From Bacteroidales bacterium (GTDB taxonomy: Bacteria > Bacteroidota > Bacteroidia > Bacteroidales > UBA932), in the NCBI GenBank assembly GCA_017398335.1, contig JAFQGK010000062.1, positions 1 through 63,569 on the forward strand: a stretch of DNA of 63,569 bases. The letters are read 5' to 3'. The first letter of the stretch is position 1. Every line of letters begins with the position of its first letter. Position numbers and translations under genes: made by a program. The notes under the pieces were generated by a model. The model searched no databases, was not told the DNA's origin, and worked only from the letters and a program-made list of their open reading frames with translations. Shown here one piece after another: positions 7,923 through 16,921 of the stretch.

Positions 7923-10143
7923 ATACCTCCTCCAGGTTTATCTCTTTGATTATAATCTCTTCACTTCCATCCTCCCATACGACATAAGCCCTGAGAGTGC
8001 CTGCATGCCTGATTTCATAATAGCAGTCCTCCCCTACAGTAATAGGTTCGTCGTTGAATGACCATCTGATTTCCTTAGCATCACGTGCATTGAAAAGCCT
8101 CAACGGAAGCTTGCTTCCTGCCGGGAATCTTCCATCATCAGCCCTTCGCACATTCCCAAGATATATATACGGATAAGCCATACTCTGCTTCCTTTTCGTC
8201 ATGAATGAAAAAGAGCTCGTCTCGCTAATATAATCACCGTCTGAAAAATTAATGTGTACAGTATAGCTTGTCGAATAGTCAAGACTGTCCAGAAGGCATG
8301 CCCATTTCCCCGGTTCATAGGAGCTGACTTCTACGGTATGAACTGTTTCATCTGAGTGTTTGCAGACCACCTGTGCCTTTCCCTCGAACGGATAACTGCT
8401 TGAAAATCTTATTATTGCAGCATCCTGGAAAATATCTGCCCCGATACTGGCAGGAACTGGAAGACTGCCTTCGGAAAATCCGGAAAGATTGAATGTCACC
8501 TTACCATCCTTATATGATATTCCAGTTATAGCCTGAGATACTTTGGCGTCTCCCCAGCATTGGAATCCCGGAGTGCTGACGGGGGTTATCGCTGTTGCAC
8601 TCAGATTAGGGAAGAAAAGACCGGATGTCGACATCAGATAATTCTGATATGCGTTGTCATAAATGTTGCTGAATGAATCCGGTCTGCTGTCCGCCTCCAC
8701 AAGATCTGCGCATTGATGGCTGGCAAGAGCATTCACCTCATTACTACCTCCCCAGCGCTGAAAAGCGGTGACATCCTTCTCGTATATTTCGGAATACCCC
8801 GCAGGATTCTGAGATTTGTCTATATGGTACACCAGCAGGCCCTCCCCTCCGATATAAGTGTCCCAACCTTTGGCAGTACGGCATTCCAAGAGGAAATATT
8901 CCCCTTCATTGTCTGAGTCAATGCGGAAATATCGTCCTTCATTTATCGGATTCAACGAATATTCCCCTGACTCGACCAGAACTTCGGGCTCGGTCATCAT
9001 AAGGAGATCACGTTCAATGGCCGTATAGTTCGGAGGTGTGTTGCCGTTATTGTTGTAATTACCGCCATCCATCAGCGACAGACGTCTCCATGTAGCTGCG
9101 GCATAACCTCCTGACTGATAATCAGTATCATATAGATCCGGAAGACCGAACGTATGACTGTACTCATGACAGAAAGTGCCTATCGCCGCCAAAGATGTCT
9201 CAGTCCCGCCCAACGTCCTCAGTTCCGATGCACAGGCGTATCTGTTTATTCTGACACCATCCAGAACAAGGTTCCTACCAGCTCCATCCTTTATATACCA
9301 GGCATGCGACCATATGTGATCTTCTGAGGCACCTTCTGCCTCATCTTCCCCGGCAAAGAAAAGAAAGACATTGTCAACCTCGCCATCGCCATCCTGATCA
9401 TATTTTGCAAAATCCACCTCCTCATCAGCCAGCTGACATGCCTCGACAACCATCATATGAGGATTCTCATCCTGGTCATCTTCATTATTCTTTCCATAAT
9501 ATGCCATCTCCTTGTCAAGGGTGACGATATCCGTCACATGGAAATCGAAATCGTACTGTCCGCCGAACTGATCGTTGAAATATTCCTTTGCACAGCCTGT
9601 GGCACCAAAAGAAGAATAGCCTTCCTGAGTAAGCATATTGATGAAGTCCTCTCTGGTATATTTGAATTTCTCATTCTCACCCTTGAACTGTACAAGAATC
9701 ACAATACCGTACTTCACTGAAGGAGTTTCACTTCTCGTCAATGTACGGCGCCGGATTCTGGAAAGTATGCCACGTTCTGCAAGCTCTGCTTCCTTGACAT
9801 AGCTACGCCTTTCTGAAACCCTTGATGCGAGTACCTGAAGCGGTATTTCACAGCTCTTCATAAGTATATCGGCCGGTACATTCCCGCCGACTCTGCATCC
9901 GGTGGATGTCTTGTGTCCGGCAGCATCATATACTGCGTAGCACCACCACCCGTCCTCATCCTGCACAATTGCATTACCCCCCTCCGTCATCTTTACTCTC
10001 ATATGCTCGTCACCTTGAAACAAGGCATAAAAACCACTGCCGTCAGGCTGAGACAGAAATATCCTGCCCGGTCTTGCCGGCTTGGCAAAGGCTGAAAATG
10101 ACAAAATAAGTGCAATATATAACAATAAAAGGCGCTTCAGCAT
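7912..10143 (-). CDS. Secreted M6 family metalloprotease
   Basis: 743 residues. A signal peptide (MLKRLLLLYIALILSFSAFA) starts at the ATG at 10143; the frame runs back to a GTG at 10155 but the ATG gives the cleaner signal. A propeptide-like region follows, then the M6 (immune inhibitor A type) catalytic domain with the zinc motif HEYSHTFGLPDLYD near residues 326-339. An acidic Asp-rich stretch (DQDGDGEVDNV) about 90 residues before it may bind calcium. The C-terminal 200 residues look like Ig or fibronectin-type beta domains. No clear type IX secretion tail. Probably degrades host or dietary protein outside the cell; no target can be assigned. Confidence 0.9.
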   Translation of the reverse strand: MLKRLLLLYIALILSFSAFAKPARPGRIFLSQPDGSGFYALFQGDEHMRVKMTEGGNAIVQDEDGWWCYAVYDAAGHKTSTGCRVGGNVPADILMKSCEIPLQVLASRVSERRSYVKEAELAERGILSRIRRRTLTRSETPSVKYGIVILVQFKGENEKFKYTREDFINMLTQEGYSSFGATGCAKEYFNDQFGGQYDFDFHVTDIVTLDKEMAYYGKNNEDDQDENPHMMVVEACQLADEEVDFAKYDQDGDGEVDNVFLFFAGEDEAEGASEDHIWSHAWYIKDGAGRNLVLDGVRINRYACASELRTLGGTETSLAAIGTFCHEYSHTFGLPDLYDTDYQSGGYAAATWRRLSLMDGGNYNNNGNTPPNYTAIERDLLMMTEPEVLVESGEYSLNPINEGRYFRIDSDNEGEYFLLECRTAKGWDTYIGGEGLLVYHIDKSQNPAGYSEIYEKDVTAFQRWGGSNEVNALASHQCADLVEADSRPDSFSNIYDNAYQNYLMSTSGLFFPNLSATAITPVSTPGFQCWGDAKVSQAITGISYKDGKVTFNLSGFSEGSLPVPASIGADIFQDAAIIRFSSSYPFEGKAQVVCKHSDETVHTVEVSSYEPGKWACLLDSLDYSTSYTVHINFSDGDYISETSSFSFMTKRKQSMAYPYIYLGNVRRADDGRFPAGSKLPLRLFNARDAKEIRWSFNDEPITVGEDCYYEIRHAGTLRAYVVWEDGSEEIIIKEINLEEVYED

Positions 10144-10155
10144 ACAAAAAGTCAC

Positions 10156-10163
10156 TATCTTTG
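10156..10163 (+). promoter_or_regulatory. Promoter -7 box for PCMD-type gene
   Basis: TATCTTTG followed by C on the plus strand, 48 bp before the ATG at 10212 and 13 bp from the protease start on the other strand. Confidence 0.6.
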
Positions 10164-10211
10164 CAAACGAATTGCATATTTAACCATTTTTCACGAGAGA
10201 AGCAAAAAATT

Positions 10212-11210
10212 ATGAAATCATCACATATCTTCAGCCTCATAGCATCAGCTCTTATTTTATCGGCAACCTGTTCCTATGCCCAGAGCAAAATTTCTCCCGA
10301 AGACACAAAGACGCTGGAAGCAATAAATTCATATGGCAACTTTGACAGATGGTGCATCAGAGAGGTCAAGGAATCCGGCCTCATCGGAGGTGCAACCGAA
10401 CAGCTCTACGAATTCTATGGCGACCAGAGCACAGAATTCACAGGAAAAAAACCGTTCACGGCCCCAGCCGGTTACCTATGGAGAACAAACAATGTGCTTG
10501 CCATAGTTGCAGGAATAGTCAAGACCAACAACACAGTTTATCCTGAAGAGAGGGGCAACGGCTACTGCGCACGGATCGAGACTCATCTGGAAGAGGTCAA
10601 GGTGATGGGAATGATCAATATGGATGTATGCTGCCAGGGAGCCATGATGATAGGTATTCTGCCTGAACCTATAACCACGACCAAAGACCCTATGTCGAAG
10701 GTACTATACGGAGTGCCTTTCACAAGCTGTCCGAAGGCCGTTCAGTTCGACTACAAGGCAGACGTAGGTAACGAAGTATATAGAGGAACCGGCTTCTCCA
10801 AACTTAAGCCGATGGGCTATCCTGACTATGCAGAAGTCACATTCATCCTTCAGAAAAGATGGGAAGACGAAGAGGGCAACATACATGCTCTCAGAGTGGC
10901 TACAGGCATCGAGCGCATCATGAAGGATGCCACGGAGTGGAAGAACGGCTACCAGGTGAAGCTCCATTACGGTGACATCACGGGAGAAGATTTCTACAAG
11001 GAATATATGGGACTTAAGACAGATCCTAAGACAGCATACCATGCACTTAACAGTGCAGGAAAGGACAGGATTATTCAGGAAGAAGGATGGGCAGAGCCTG
11101 GCACAGAACCGACCCACATGCTCCTTCACTTCATCACAAGCTGCGGAGAAGCATTCTACGGTGGCCTTGGCAACACCCTTTGGCTTGACAATGTTCAGAT
11201 CGTGATGTAA
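10212..11210 (+). CDS. Exported PCMD-type (putative carbohydrate metabolism) protein
   Basis: 332 residues from the ATG at 10212; the frame is open upstream to 10110 but that part overlaps the protease start and the promoter. A signal peptide ends near TCSYAQS. The mature part has features of the PCMD domain (PF13201), a beta-sandwich common in Bacteroidota outer-membrane and secreted proteins: AVQFDYKADVG in the middle and the closing strand TLWLDNVQIVM. The function of the family is not established; glycan binding is assumed. It stands alone between the protease and the tRNA, with a strong terminator behind it. Confidence 0.78.
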   Translation: MKSSHIFSLIASALILSATCSYAQSKISPEDTKTLEAINSYGNFDRWCIREVKESGLIGGATEQLYEFYGDQSTEFTGKKPFTAPAGYLWRTNNVLAIVAGIVKTNNTVYPEERGNGYCARIETHLEEVKVMGMINMDVCCQGAMMIGILPEPITTTKDPMSKVLYGVPFTSCPKAVQFDYKADVGNEVYRGTGFSKLKPMGYPDYAEVTFILQKRWEDEEGNIHALRVATGIERIMKDATEWKNGYQVKLHYGDITGEDFYKEYMGLKTDPKTAYHALNSAGKDRIIQEEGWAEPGTEPTHMLLHFITSCGEAFYGGLGNTLWLDNVQIVM

Positions 11211-11233
11211 GGTAAAGAAAAAGTATATATTGA

Positions 11234-11264
11234 AAAAGGAGATAGATTGAATCTATCTCCTTTT
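11234..11264. terminator. Bidirectional terminator
   Basis: A perfect 14-bp inverted repeat, arms 11234-11247 and 11251-11264, with loop TGA. It is A-rich on the left and T-rich on the right, so it can stop both the PCMD gene and the convergent tRNA transcript. Confidence 0.92.
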
Positions 11265-11270
11265 CTTTAG

Positions 11271-11343
11271 TAGCGGGAGGAGGACTCGAACCTCCGGCCT
11301 CCGGGTTATGAGCCCGACGAGCTACCAACTGCTCTATCCCGCG
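11271..11343 (-). tRNA. Initiator tRNA-fMet (CAT)
   Basis: All cloverleaf arms can be drawn: acceptor CGCGGGA/TCCCGCT, D arm GAGC/GCTC, anticodon arm TCGGG-CTCATAA-CCCGG, T arm GGAGG-TTCGAGT-CCTCC. The anticodon is CAT. Three consecutive G-C pairs in the anticodon stem and an unpaired first position (C1 opposite U72) mark it as the initiator and not the elongator tRNA. CCA is not encoded. A canonical promoter lies directly upstream and a hairpin terminator directly downstream, so it is a single-gene transcript. Confidence 0.95.
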
Positions 11344-11354
11344 ATATTGGACTG

Positions 11355-11385
11355 CAAATATACGGACATTTTTTGAAACTGCAAA
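11355..11385 (-). promoter_or_regulatory. Canonical promoter of the initiator tRNA
   Basis: On the minus strand, TTTG (11382-11385), 19 bp, then TATATTTG (11355-11362), 11 bp before the tRNA. This fits the Bacteroidota TTTG-N19-21-TAnnTTTG consensus fully. Confidence 0.88.
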
Positions 11386-11423
11386 TTTTATTGCACATTT
11401 TCATCAGAATGCCCGTATTTTTA

Positions 11424-12833
11424 TTATGACATGAATGCTACCATTGCACTCAGATCTTCCTTAGCAAATGATTTCTGCTCGCCTGTAGTGAGGTTCTTGA
11501 TGTTAACGACACCTTCTTCCATTTCATTGCCACCGACGATGGAAAGGAACGGGATGACCTTCTTATCGGCATAGTCGAACTGCTTCTTCAGCTTGGTCTG
11601 TTCAGGGTATATTTCACAAGCGACACCAGCCTCACGGAGAGACTTCACGACCGGTATCAGATACTTGAGTTCGTCATGTCCCATGTTAGCAAAAAGGAGT
11701 CTTGTTGTGGATGTCACCTCAGACGGGAACTTGTCAAGTCCCTTGAGGACATCGTAGATTCGGTCTGCGCCGAATGAAATTCCCACTCCGGACATATTAG
11801 GAAGGCCGAATATTCCTGTAAGGTTATCGTAACGTCCGCCACCGCATATACTTCCTATGGCATAATCCTTAGCCTTTACCTCAAAGATGGCTCCCGTATA
11901 GTAGTTCAGTCCGCGCGCCAGAGAAAGATCTATCTCCACATCGCACTTCACACCTGCGGCATCAATGAATCCGAAAAGCTCCTCCAATTCGTCAAGTCCC
12001 TTGAGTCCGGTCTCGGAAACAATGCCAGATGCAGACTTTCCGCTCATCAGCTCGCGCATTACAGCCAGTTTCTCTGCGGTAGTGCCCGACAGCGTGAGCA
12101 CAGGACGTATCACCTCGACAGCTTCCTGAGTAAGTCCCTTCTCAGACATCTCCGCTTCTACTGCCTCGAGACCGATCTTATCAATCTTGTCGATAGCAAC
12201 TGTTATATCGACAACCTTATCCGGGAATCCGCATATCTCTGCCATTCCGGTCAGTACCTTACGGTTATTGATCTTGACGCAAACATTCACATCAAAAAGT
12301 GCAAACACCCTGTCCACAATCTGGACAAGTTCAAGCTCGTTAAGCTGAGATGTCGATCCGATCACATCCACATCACACTGATAAAACTCTCTGTAGCGGC
12401 CTTTCTGAGGACGGTCGGCACGCCATACCGGCTGGATCTGGAACCTTTTGAAAGGGAAGGTTATATCATTCTGATGCTGTACGACAAAACGTGCAAAAGG
12501 CACGGTCAGATCATACCTGAGTCCTTTTTCGCAGACCTTCAGGGAGAGTGCCTTGCTGTTGTATCCATTCTCTGTACCTTCCACGCGATACTCGTCATAG
12601 TTGATCTTCGAGAAGGCGTCTCCAGAGTTAAGGATACGGAAAAGCAGTTTATCTCCTTCCTCACCATATTTACCGAGGAGAGTACTGAGATTCTCCATGG
12701 AAGGAGTCTCAATCGGAGCATATCCATAAGTCTTGAACACCGAACGGATGGTGTCGAATATATAGTTACGTCCTGCCATTTCCGCAGGTCCGAAGTCTCT
12801 TGTTCCCTTTGGGATAGATGGTTTCTGTGCCAT
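11424..12833 (-). CDS. hisS: Histidyl-tRNA synthetase
   Basis: Class II aminoacyl-tRNA synthetase charging tRNA-His. It begins [19 protein letters not shown] with the PKGTRDF motif. Motif 2 lies in the [19 protein letters not shown] region. The histidine-specific segments are visible as [10 protein letters not shown] and [13 protein letters not shown]-terminal anticodon-binding domain (about residues 375-469) completes it. 469 residues is usual for Bacteroidota. Single gene with its own -7 box upstream. Confidence 0.96.
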   Translation of the reverse strand: MAQKPSIPKGTRDFGPAEMAGRNYIFDTIRSVFKTYGYAPIETPSMENLSTLLGKYGEEGDKLLFRILNSGDAFSKINYDEYRVEGTENGYNSKALSLKVCEKGLRYDLTVPFARFVVQHQNDITFPFKRFQIQPVWRADRPQKGRYREFYQCDVDVIGSTSQLNELELVQIVDRVFALFDVNVCVKINNRKVLTGMAEICGFPDKVVDITVAIDKIDKIGLEAVEAEMSEKGLTQEAVEVIRPVLTLSGTTAEKLAVMRELMSGKSASGIVSETGLKGLDELEELFGFIDAAGVKCDVEIDLSLARGLNYYTGAIFEVKAKDYAIGSICGGGRYDNLTGIFGLPNMSGVGISFGADRIYDVLKGLDKFPSEVTSTTRLLFANMGHDELKYLIPVVKSLREAGVACEIYPEQTKLKKQFDYADKKVIPFLSIVGGNEMEEGVVNIKNLTTGEQKSFAKEDLSAMVAFMS

Positions 12834-12856
12834 ATCTTCTTTTTTAGTAAATCATA

Positions 12857-12864
12857 CAAAAATA
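12857..12864 (-). promoter_or_regulatory. Promoter -7 box for hisS
   Basis: TATTTTTG on the minus strand, 24 bp upstream of the hisS ATG. No TTTG box at the usual distance. Confidence 0.5.
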
Positions 12865-12877
12865 GTAATAAATTCTT

Positions 12878-12885
12878 TAGATTTG
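12878..12885 (+). promoter_or_regulatory. Promoter -7 box for esterase
   Basis: TAGATTTG followed by C on the plus strand, 22 bp before the esterase ATG; divergent from the hisS box. Confidence 0.6.
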
Positions 12886-12907
12886 CACTGAAAAGACATA
12901 ATATGAT

Positions 12908-13789
12908 ATGAAGAGACTACTTATCACAGCTATTCTGATTTCAGCAGCCTGCTGGAGCCTAATGGCAGAAGGTCTGAACGGCACGGGGACCCTGACAGAA
13001 CACGCCTTCCGCCACAAAGGTGTCGACTACGTTTACTATCTGTACATTCCGGAAGGATTGAAGGAGAACGCGCCATTGGTCATGGTCTTTCATGGCTATG
13101 GATCACGTGACATTCCGTCAATCAAATACGGTTTCCACCCTGTTGCCGACAAACACGGTTTTGCAGTCTGCTACCCCCGCGGTCCGAAAGACCATAAGGG
13201 AAAGGAATACTGGAGCGTAGGATATCAGTTCCATATTGACAACGGCCTTATGCGCGACGATATCGGCATGGCCGTAAGTCTGGTCAAGCATCTTCAAAAG
13301 ACATATAAGTTATCGAAACATAATGTATTCGCAACCGGTCACTCGAACGGCGGAGCGATGAGTTACATGATAGCATACAAGGCTGCTGACACATTTGCTG
13401 CCGTAGCACCTGTTTCCGGACATATCATGGAGTGTATGTACCGTACGCTGAAACCAAAGCGCCCGATTCCTCTGATGGAAGTGCACGGGACCCACGATGC
13501 CTTGTCAAAATGGAACGGAGACCCATATAACGATGACGGATGGGGGTCGGATATAGCTATTCCATGCGCCGTAGGGCTATGGACTGCAGTCAACCACTGC
13601 ACTCATGAAGAGACCGAAGTCCTGCCGGTAAGACGCAACAAGGTGATAGTCCACCGTTTTGTCAACGGTACCGGAGGTAACGAAGTATGGTTATATGAAG
13701 TCGTGAACGGCCAGCACTCATGGGCTGACAAGGATATGGATACGGCCTCGGAAATATGGAAATTCTTCAGCAAGTATCTGATGAAGTAG
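12908..13789 (+). CDS. Exported alpha/beta-hydrolase, CE1/PHB-depolymerase-like esterase
   Basis: 293 residues. A signal peptide (cleavage near LMAEG) is followed by an alpha/beta-hydrolase domain of the LpqC/feruloyl-esterase (carbohydrate esterase family 1) type. The oxyanion region is PLVMVFHGYGS. The nucleophile elbow is GHSNGG near residue 145. The acid is probably the Asp in VHGTHD and the His lies in NGQHSW near the C-terminus. Relatives cleave ferulate or acetyl esters from plant polysaccharides, but substrate cannot be read from sequence. No glycoside hydrolase genes are nearby. The 3' end overlaps the convergent lipoprotein by 23 bp. Confidence 0.85.
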   Translation: MKRLLITAILISAACWSLMAEGLNGTGTLTEHAFRHKGVDYVYYLYIPEGLKENAPLVMVFHGYGSRDIPSIKYGFHPVADKHGFAVCYPRGPKDHKGKEYWSVGYQFHIDNGLMRDDIGMAVSLVKHLQKTYKLSKHNVFATGHSNGGAMSYMIAYKAADTFAAVAPVSGHIMECMYRTLKPKRPIPLMEVHGTHDALSKWNGDPYNDDGWGSDIAIPCAVGLWTAVNHCTHEETEVLPVRRNKVIVHRFVNGTGGNEVWLYEVVNGQHSWADKDMDTASEIWKFFSKYLMK

Positions 13790-14276
13790 GAAGAGATGGA
13801 TCGGGATTAAGGGATTCGTTCTTCAGAAGCATCTTCACTTCAACTTCGGATGCAAACCAATATCCCCTGTAGTTAAGGTCATCTCCGGCATCCCTCTGCC
13901 GGAGTATGACCGTCTTGCTCTGCTTCTGATATGGTCCTCCATTGGCATACCTGTCCTCATCAGTAAATACCAGAGGCACACTGCTGCCAGGAACAGAACG
14001 TCCGTATATGACAAAGCTGCCGTCTGAACCGGTATATACCGCTTCAGAATTGCCTGATGTAACCCTTATGCCCTTGACCGGCAGTGTGACAAGCACACTG
14101 TCTCCCTCCTGAGGGGTGCTTTCATCTGCAACCTTATGGTCACCATACACCGTTCCATGAACCTCAAAAAGCATATAGGGATCACCGATGGTCTTCTTCT
14201 TGCTGCAGGAGAAGGCCGTCAGTGACAATGATGCTACCAGCAGAAGGACAGTCCTTAGAAACCGCATCATCCGCAT
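13767..14276 (-). CDS. Lipoprotein with carboxypeptidase-regulatory-like fold
   Basis: About 169 residues from the ATG at 14276, which sits 4 bp after the stop of the HMA gene; the frame is open to 14303 but that overlaps the HMA gene. A signal peptide ends at LTAFSC. The mature part has the pattern VHGTVYGDHK ... VKGIRVTSGN ... YTGSDGSFVIYG seen in peptidase-regulatory-like (transthyretin-type) domains and in the radical-SAM-associated lipoproteins of Bacteroidota. No radical SAM gene is nearby. Last gene of the putative metal operon; role unknown. Confidence 0.72.
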   Translation of the reverse strand: MRMMRFLRTVLLLVASLSLTAFSCSKKKTIGDPYMLFEVHGTVYGDHKVADESTPQEGDSVLVTLPVKGIRVTSGNSEAVYTGSDGSFVIYGRSVPGSSVPLVFTDEDRYANGGPYQKQSKTVILRQRDAGDDLNYRGYWFASEVEVKMLLKNESLNPDPSLPTSSDTC

Positions 14277-14280
14277 ATGA

Positions 14281-14628
14281 TTACTTTCCTTTCGGATATT
14301 CAACAGATTTCACCTCAACATTGAGCTTTTGGATCGCTGCCTTGAGTACATCGGCAGAAGTCTTTGCTGCATCATACTTGACAGTGATGGTCTGCTTGTC
14401 AAGAGAAACATCAAGAGCCTTGACACCCTTCTCGAAACCGATATTCTCCTGTACCTTCTTCACGCAGTTGTTGCAATGAAGATGAGCGTGAAAAATCACT
14501 TCCTTCACTTCTCCCTTTGACTTCTTGAAGATCTGGCTTGAAGCAACTGTTTCAGTTGACTCGAATCCGGCAGCGGCTGCAGAGAATGCGACAAACGCAG
14601 CAACAGCTATTACAAATATTCTTTTCAT
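14281..14628 (-). CDS. Exported HMA (MerP/CopZ-like) metal-binding protein
   Basis: 115 residues from the ATG at 14628; an upstream in-frame ATG (14664) would precede an unlikely signal peptide. The signal peptide is MKRIFVIAVAAFVAFSAAAA. A single heavy-metal-associated domain follows, with the metal site HCNNC at residues 51-55 and the beta-alpha-beta pattern VKALDVSLDKQTITVKYD. HMA domains of this kind carry Cu(I) or other soft metals. Export to the periplasm and position directly behind a TonB receptor point to metal handover after uptake. The next gene starts 4 bp downstream of its stop. Confidence 0.88.
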   Translation of the reverse strand: MKRIFVIAVAAFVAFSAAAAGFESTETVASSQIFKKSKGEVKEVIFHAHLHCNNCVKKVQENIGFEKGVKALDVSLDKQTITVKYDAAKTSADVLKAAIQKLNVEVKSVEYPKGK

Positions 14629-14671
14629 AATGGTATAAAATTTATAATAATTATCTGAATTCAATGATTTT

Positions 14672-16840
14672 CTATGCTTTTTTCCAAAGAGTGAAACGGA
14701 AGCCTACATGAGCCTTGATACCCATAAGAGGTCCCCAGATGCAGCTTGCATCGAATGAAGCGAATCGAGGATTCACCAATCCGTCTGCCCCCTTGGTACC
14801 CACAATGACATCCTTCTGTCTGAAGTTGGTGAGATTCTCAGCACCTATGTACACATCCCATCCCTTGAATCGGCGTGTCACCTGAGCATAAAGCAGAGGA
14901 TATACTGGCGAATAGTACTTGCCGTTGCGTTCCTTGATGCCTTCCATATCCTTCATGAAGCCATACACTCGTGACGGTCCGTTAACTGAAGCGGTAAAGT
15001 CGAATATCCACTTATTGAGGTTTGTCGCATACTGAAGGTTAAGGACACCCTTATACTGGCTTGTCATCGGCTTCTCAACCAATCCCTGACCTTCGAGTTC
15101 GATTCTAGCGTTAGTATAACGGAATGTAGCGGTAATATTGAATCGTTCTACAGGATCCACAGAGAAATCAACCTGGAAATTATCAGTATATGAACGCTTG
15201 TCATTCAACGCGTAGAAGCTTATCTGATTCTGATAATGCTCATAGTCGACAACCATCTGCTGGGCAAACTGAGTCCTGAAATAGTCGAAACTTATATATG
15301 TGTTCGAAGAAGCTCCGAAAGGCATATAATATGTTATATTGCCTCCGAAAGTCCAGGCATCCTCGAGGATATGCTTGTCATATGCACCTGCAAAGGCTTT
15401 TCCCGTAGAGAACACTCCGATATTGTCAACCAATGGGGTAGAATATCTGAGTCCACGTCCACCGTTGGCTCTGATTACGATTTCATCAATCGGCATATAT
15501 TTAAGTGTCACGCGTGGGGACACCTTGAAGCCTTCCTTAAGGAACCAGTCGCCGCGAAGACCGGCTATAGCAGAGAACTTGTCGCCTGCATGGAAAGTAT
15601 ACTCACCGAATACACCTGCATTCGCAAGATCTGTGATTCCGTTCCATCCCTGGTTTTCAACAGTTATCATCCAGTACTTCCTCATGAAATCCTCATTGTA
15701 CCTGTCGAATGTTCCGTTAAGACCGAGAGTGAATCTGTGCGAATCGTTTATCACATTCTGATACAGAAGGTTGGCATATGCGGAATGCTGACCTGCAAGA
15801 TACTGGGTGGCACCGAAATACGAATCCATATCCTGATAGCTGTAATCAGCGATAAGTGCTATATTCTGAGAATTATCCTCGTTGAGCGGAACTCCTATCT
15901 TGAGATAGCCGTTGATCGAGCGGTTGAAGATATCTGATCCCCACGGATTGACCTTTCCTGTAGCAGCAGCTTCGAGCGGATTAAGTATGAACGAGTCCTT
16001 GTCATACAGGTGCTTGTTTCCATCCTTATCCTTAAGGACCTGACCACCATGACGGCTGTCCTGCAAAGCCCTTACACCGAAACGGATCTGCATACCGTTG
16101 TCCGCCATATAGAGCCAGCGGTTGGAAAGGTTGAACTGCAGCATCTTAGGCTCATCCAGGAATCCGTCGTTATTCATGTCATGAGTAGCGATGTTACCGG
16201 AAACATGTCCGAGAAGTACAGTGCTCCACTTATAACCCATCTGGAGAGAAGAAGCGATATTGAGGTCGAGCTTGGTATCGCTCATGACTGCACCGTTTAT
16301 AAAGAGAGGCTTCTCATCTGTAGGCTTGCGGTGCTCCATATTGATCTGACCGGTCATGCACTCGACACCATTGATTACAGATGACGATCCCTTGGCAATC
16401 TGGATGCTTTCCAGCCACTGACCTGGCACATATGAAAGGCCGAATGGAGCGGAAAGGCCGCGCATTACCGGACGTGTCTCATCCAGCATCTGAGTATATA
16501 CACCCGAAAGGCCGAGGAGACGGATCTGACGCGCTCCGGTCACGGCATCCGAATAGCCGACAGTCACACTTGCCGAGTTCTCAAAGCTTTCTGCAAGATT
16601 ACAGCATGCCATCTTGCACAATCCTGCAGCCGAGATGACTTCCGTACGTATCTCCTTTCCTTTTGAGAGATAGTTTCCTGCCTGTCTTGACACGAAGACT
16701 GCAGCATCAAGACTGTCGGCACGTTCACCATATATGTCTGTCGTATCGATAACCTGACCGTTGGCACCGGTCACCTGGGCGTACGTAGAAGGTATTGCGG
16801 CACATACCGCCGCCAAAATTATGATCAAATGTTTTTTCAT
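14672..16840 (-). CDS. TonB-dependent receptor, probable metal (copper-type) transporter
   Basis: 722 residues with signal peptide (ending near STYAQ), plug and 22-strand-type barrel. There is no N-terminal carboxypeptidase-regulatory domain, unlike SusC proteins. The plug holds LCKMACCNLAESFENS and YSDAVTGARQIRLLGLSG, a form I associate with Bacteroidota receptors paired with HMA proteins; the Cys pair may bind metal. The protein ends in an aromatic-rich beta-strand (GFRFTLW). It sits between a Cys/His-rich exported protein and the HMA protein on the same strand. Copper is the most likely substrate, by context; another metal or a metallophore is possible. Confidence 0.87.
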   Translation of the reverse strand: MKKHLIIILAAVCAAIPSTYAQVTGANGQVIDTTDIYGERADSLDAAVFVSRQAGNYLSKGKEIRTEVISAAGLCKMACCNLAESFENSASVTVGYSDAVTGARQIRLLGLSGVYTQMLDETRPVMRGLSAPFGLSYVPGQWLESIQIAKGSSSVINGVECMTGQINMEHRKPTDEKPLFINGAVMSDTKLDLNIASSLQMGYKWSTVLLGHVSGNIATHDMNNDGFLDEPKMLQFNLSNRWLYMADNGMQIRFGVRALQDSRHGGQVLKDKDGNKHLYDKDSFILNPLEAAATGKVNPWGSDIFNRSINGYLKIGVPLNEDNSQNIALIADYSYQDMDSYFGATQYLAGQHSAYANLLYQNVINDSHRFTLGLNGTFDRYNEDFMRKYWMITVENQGWNGITDLANAGVFGEYTFHAGDKFSAIAGLRGDWFLKEGFKVSPRVTLKYMPIDEIVIRANGGRGLRYSTPLVDNIGVFSTGKAFAGAYDKHILEDAWTFGGNITYYMPFGASSNTYISFDYFRTQFAQQMVVDYEHYQNQISFYALNDKRSYTDNFQVDFSVDPVERFNITATFRYTNARIELEGQGLVEKPMTSQYKGVLNLQYATNLNKWIFDFTASVNGPSRVYGFMKDMEGIKERNGKYYSPVYPLLYAQVTRRFKGWDVYIGAENLTNFRQKDVIVGTKGADGLVNPRFASFDASCIWGPLMGIKAHVGFRFTLWKKA

Positions 16841-16860
16841 TGCGTAATTTTCTGATTATA

Positions 16861-16917
16861 AACCTTTTCACTAAGTCAAGCCAACAGGACGGCCTGTCGG
16901 CATCGGAATAAAAGGTT
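16861..16917 (-). promoter_or_regulatory. Nested hairpin in the leader of the TonB receptor gene
   Basis: An outer inverted repeat AACCTTTT (16861-16868) and AAAAGGTT (16910-16917) encloses an inner hairpin at 16880-16901, where GCC-ACAGG pairs with CCTGT-GGC around an ACGG loop. It fills most of the 81-bp gap between two genes of the metal operon. It could set relative expression or be an attenuator. No T-run follows on the minus strand, so it is not a plain terminator. Confidence 0.45.
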
Positions 16918-16921
16918 CAGA

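Noticed and set aside
15236-15937. 233-codon plus-strand frame opposite the TonB receptor
   Set aside because: Antisense to a clearly coding receptor; no recognisable domain.
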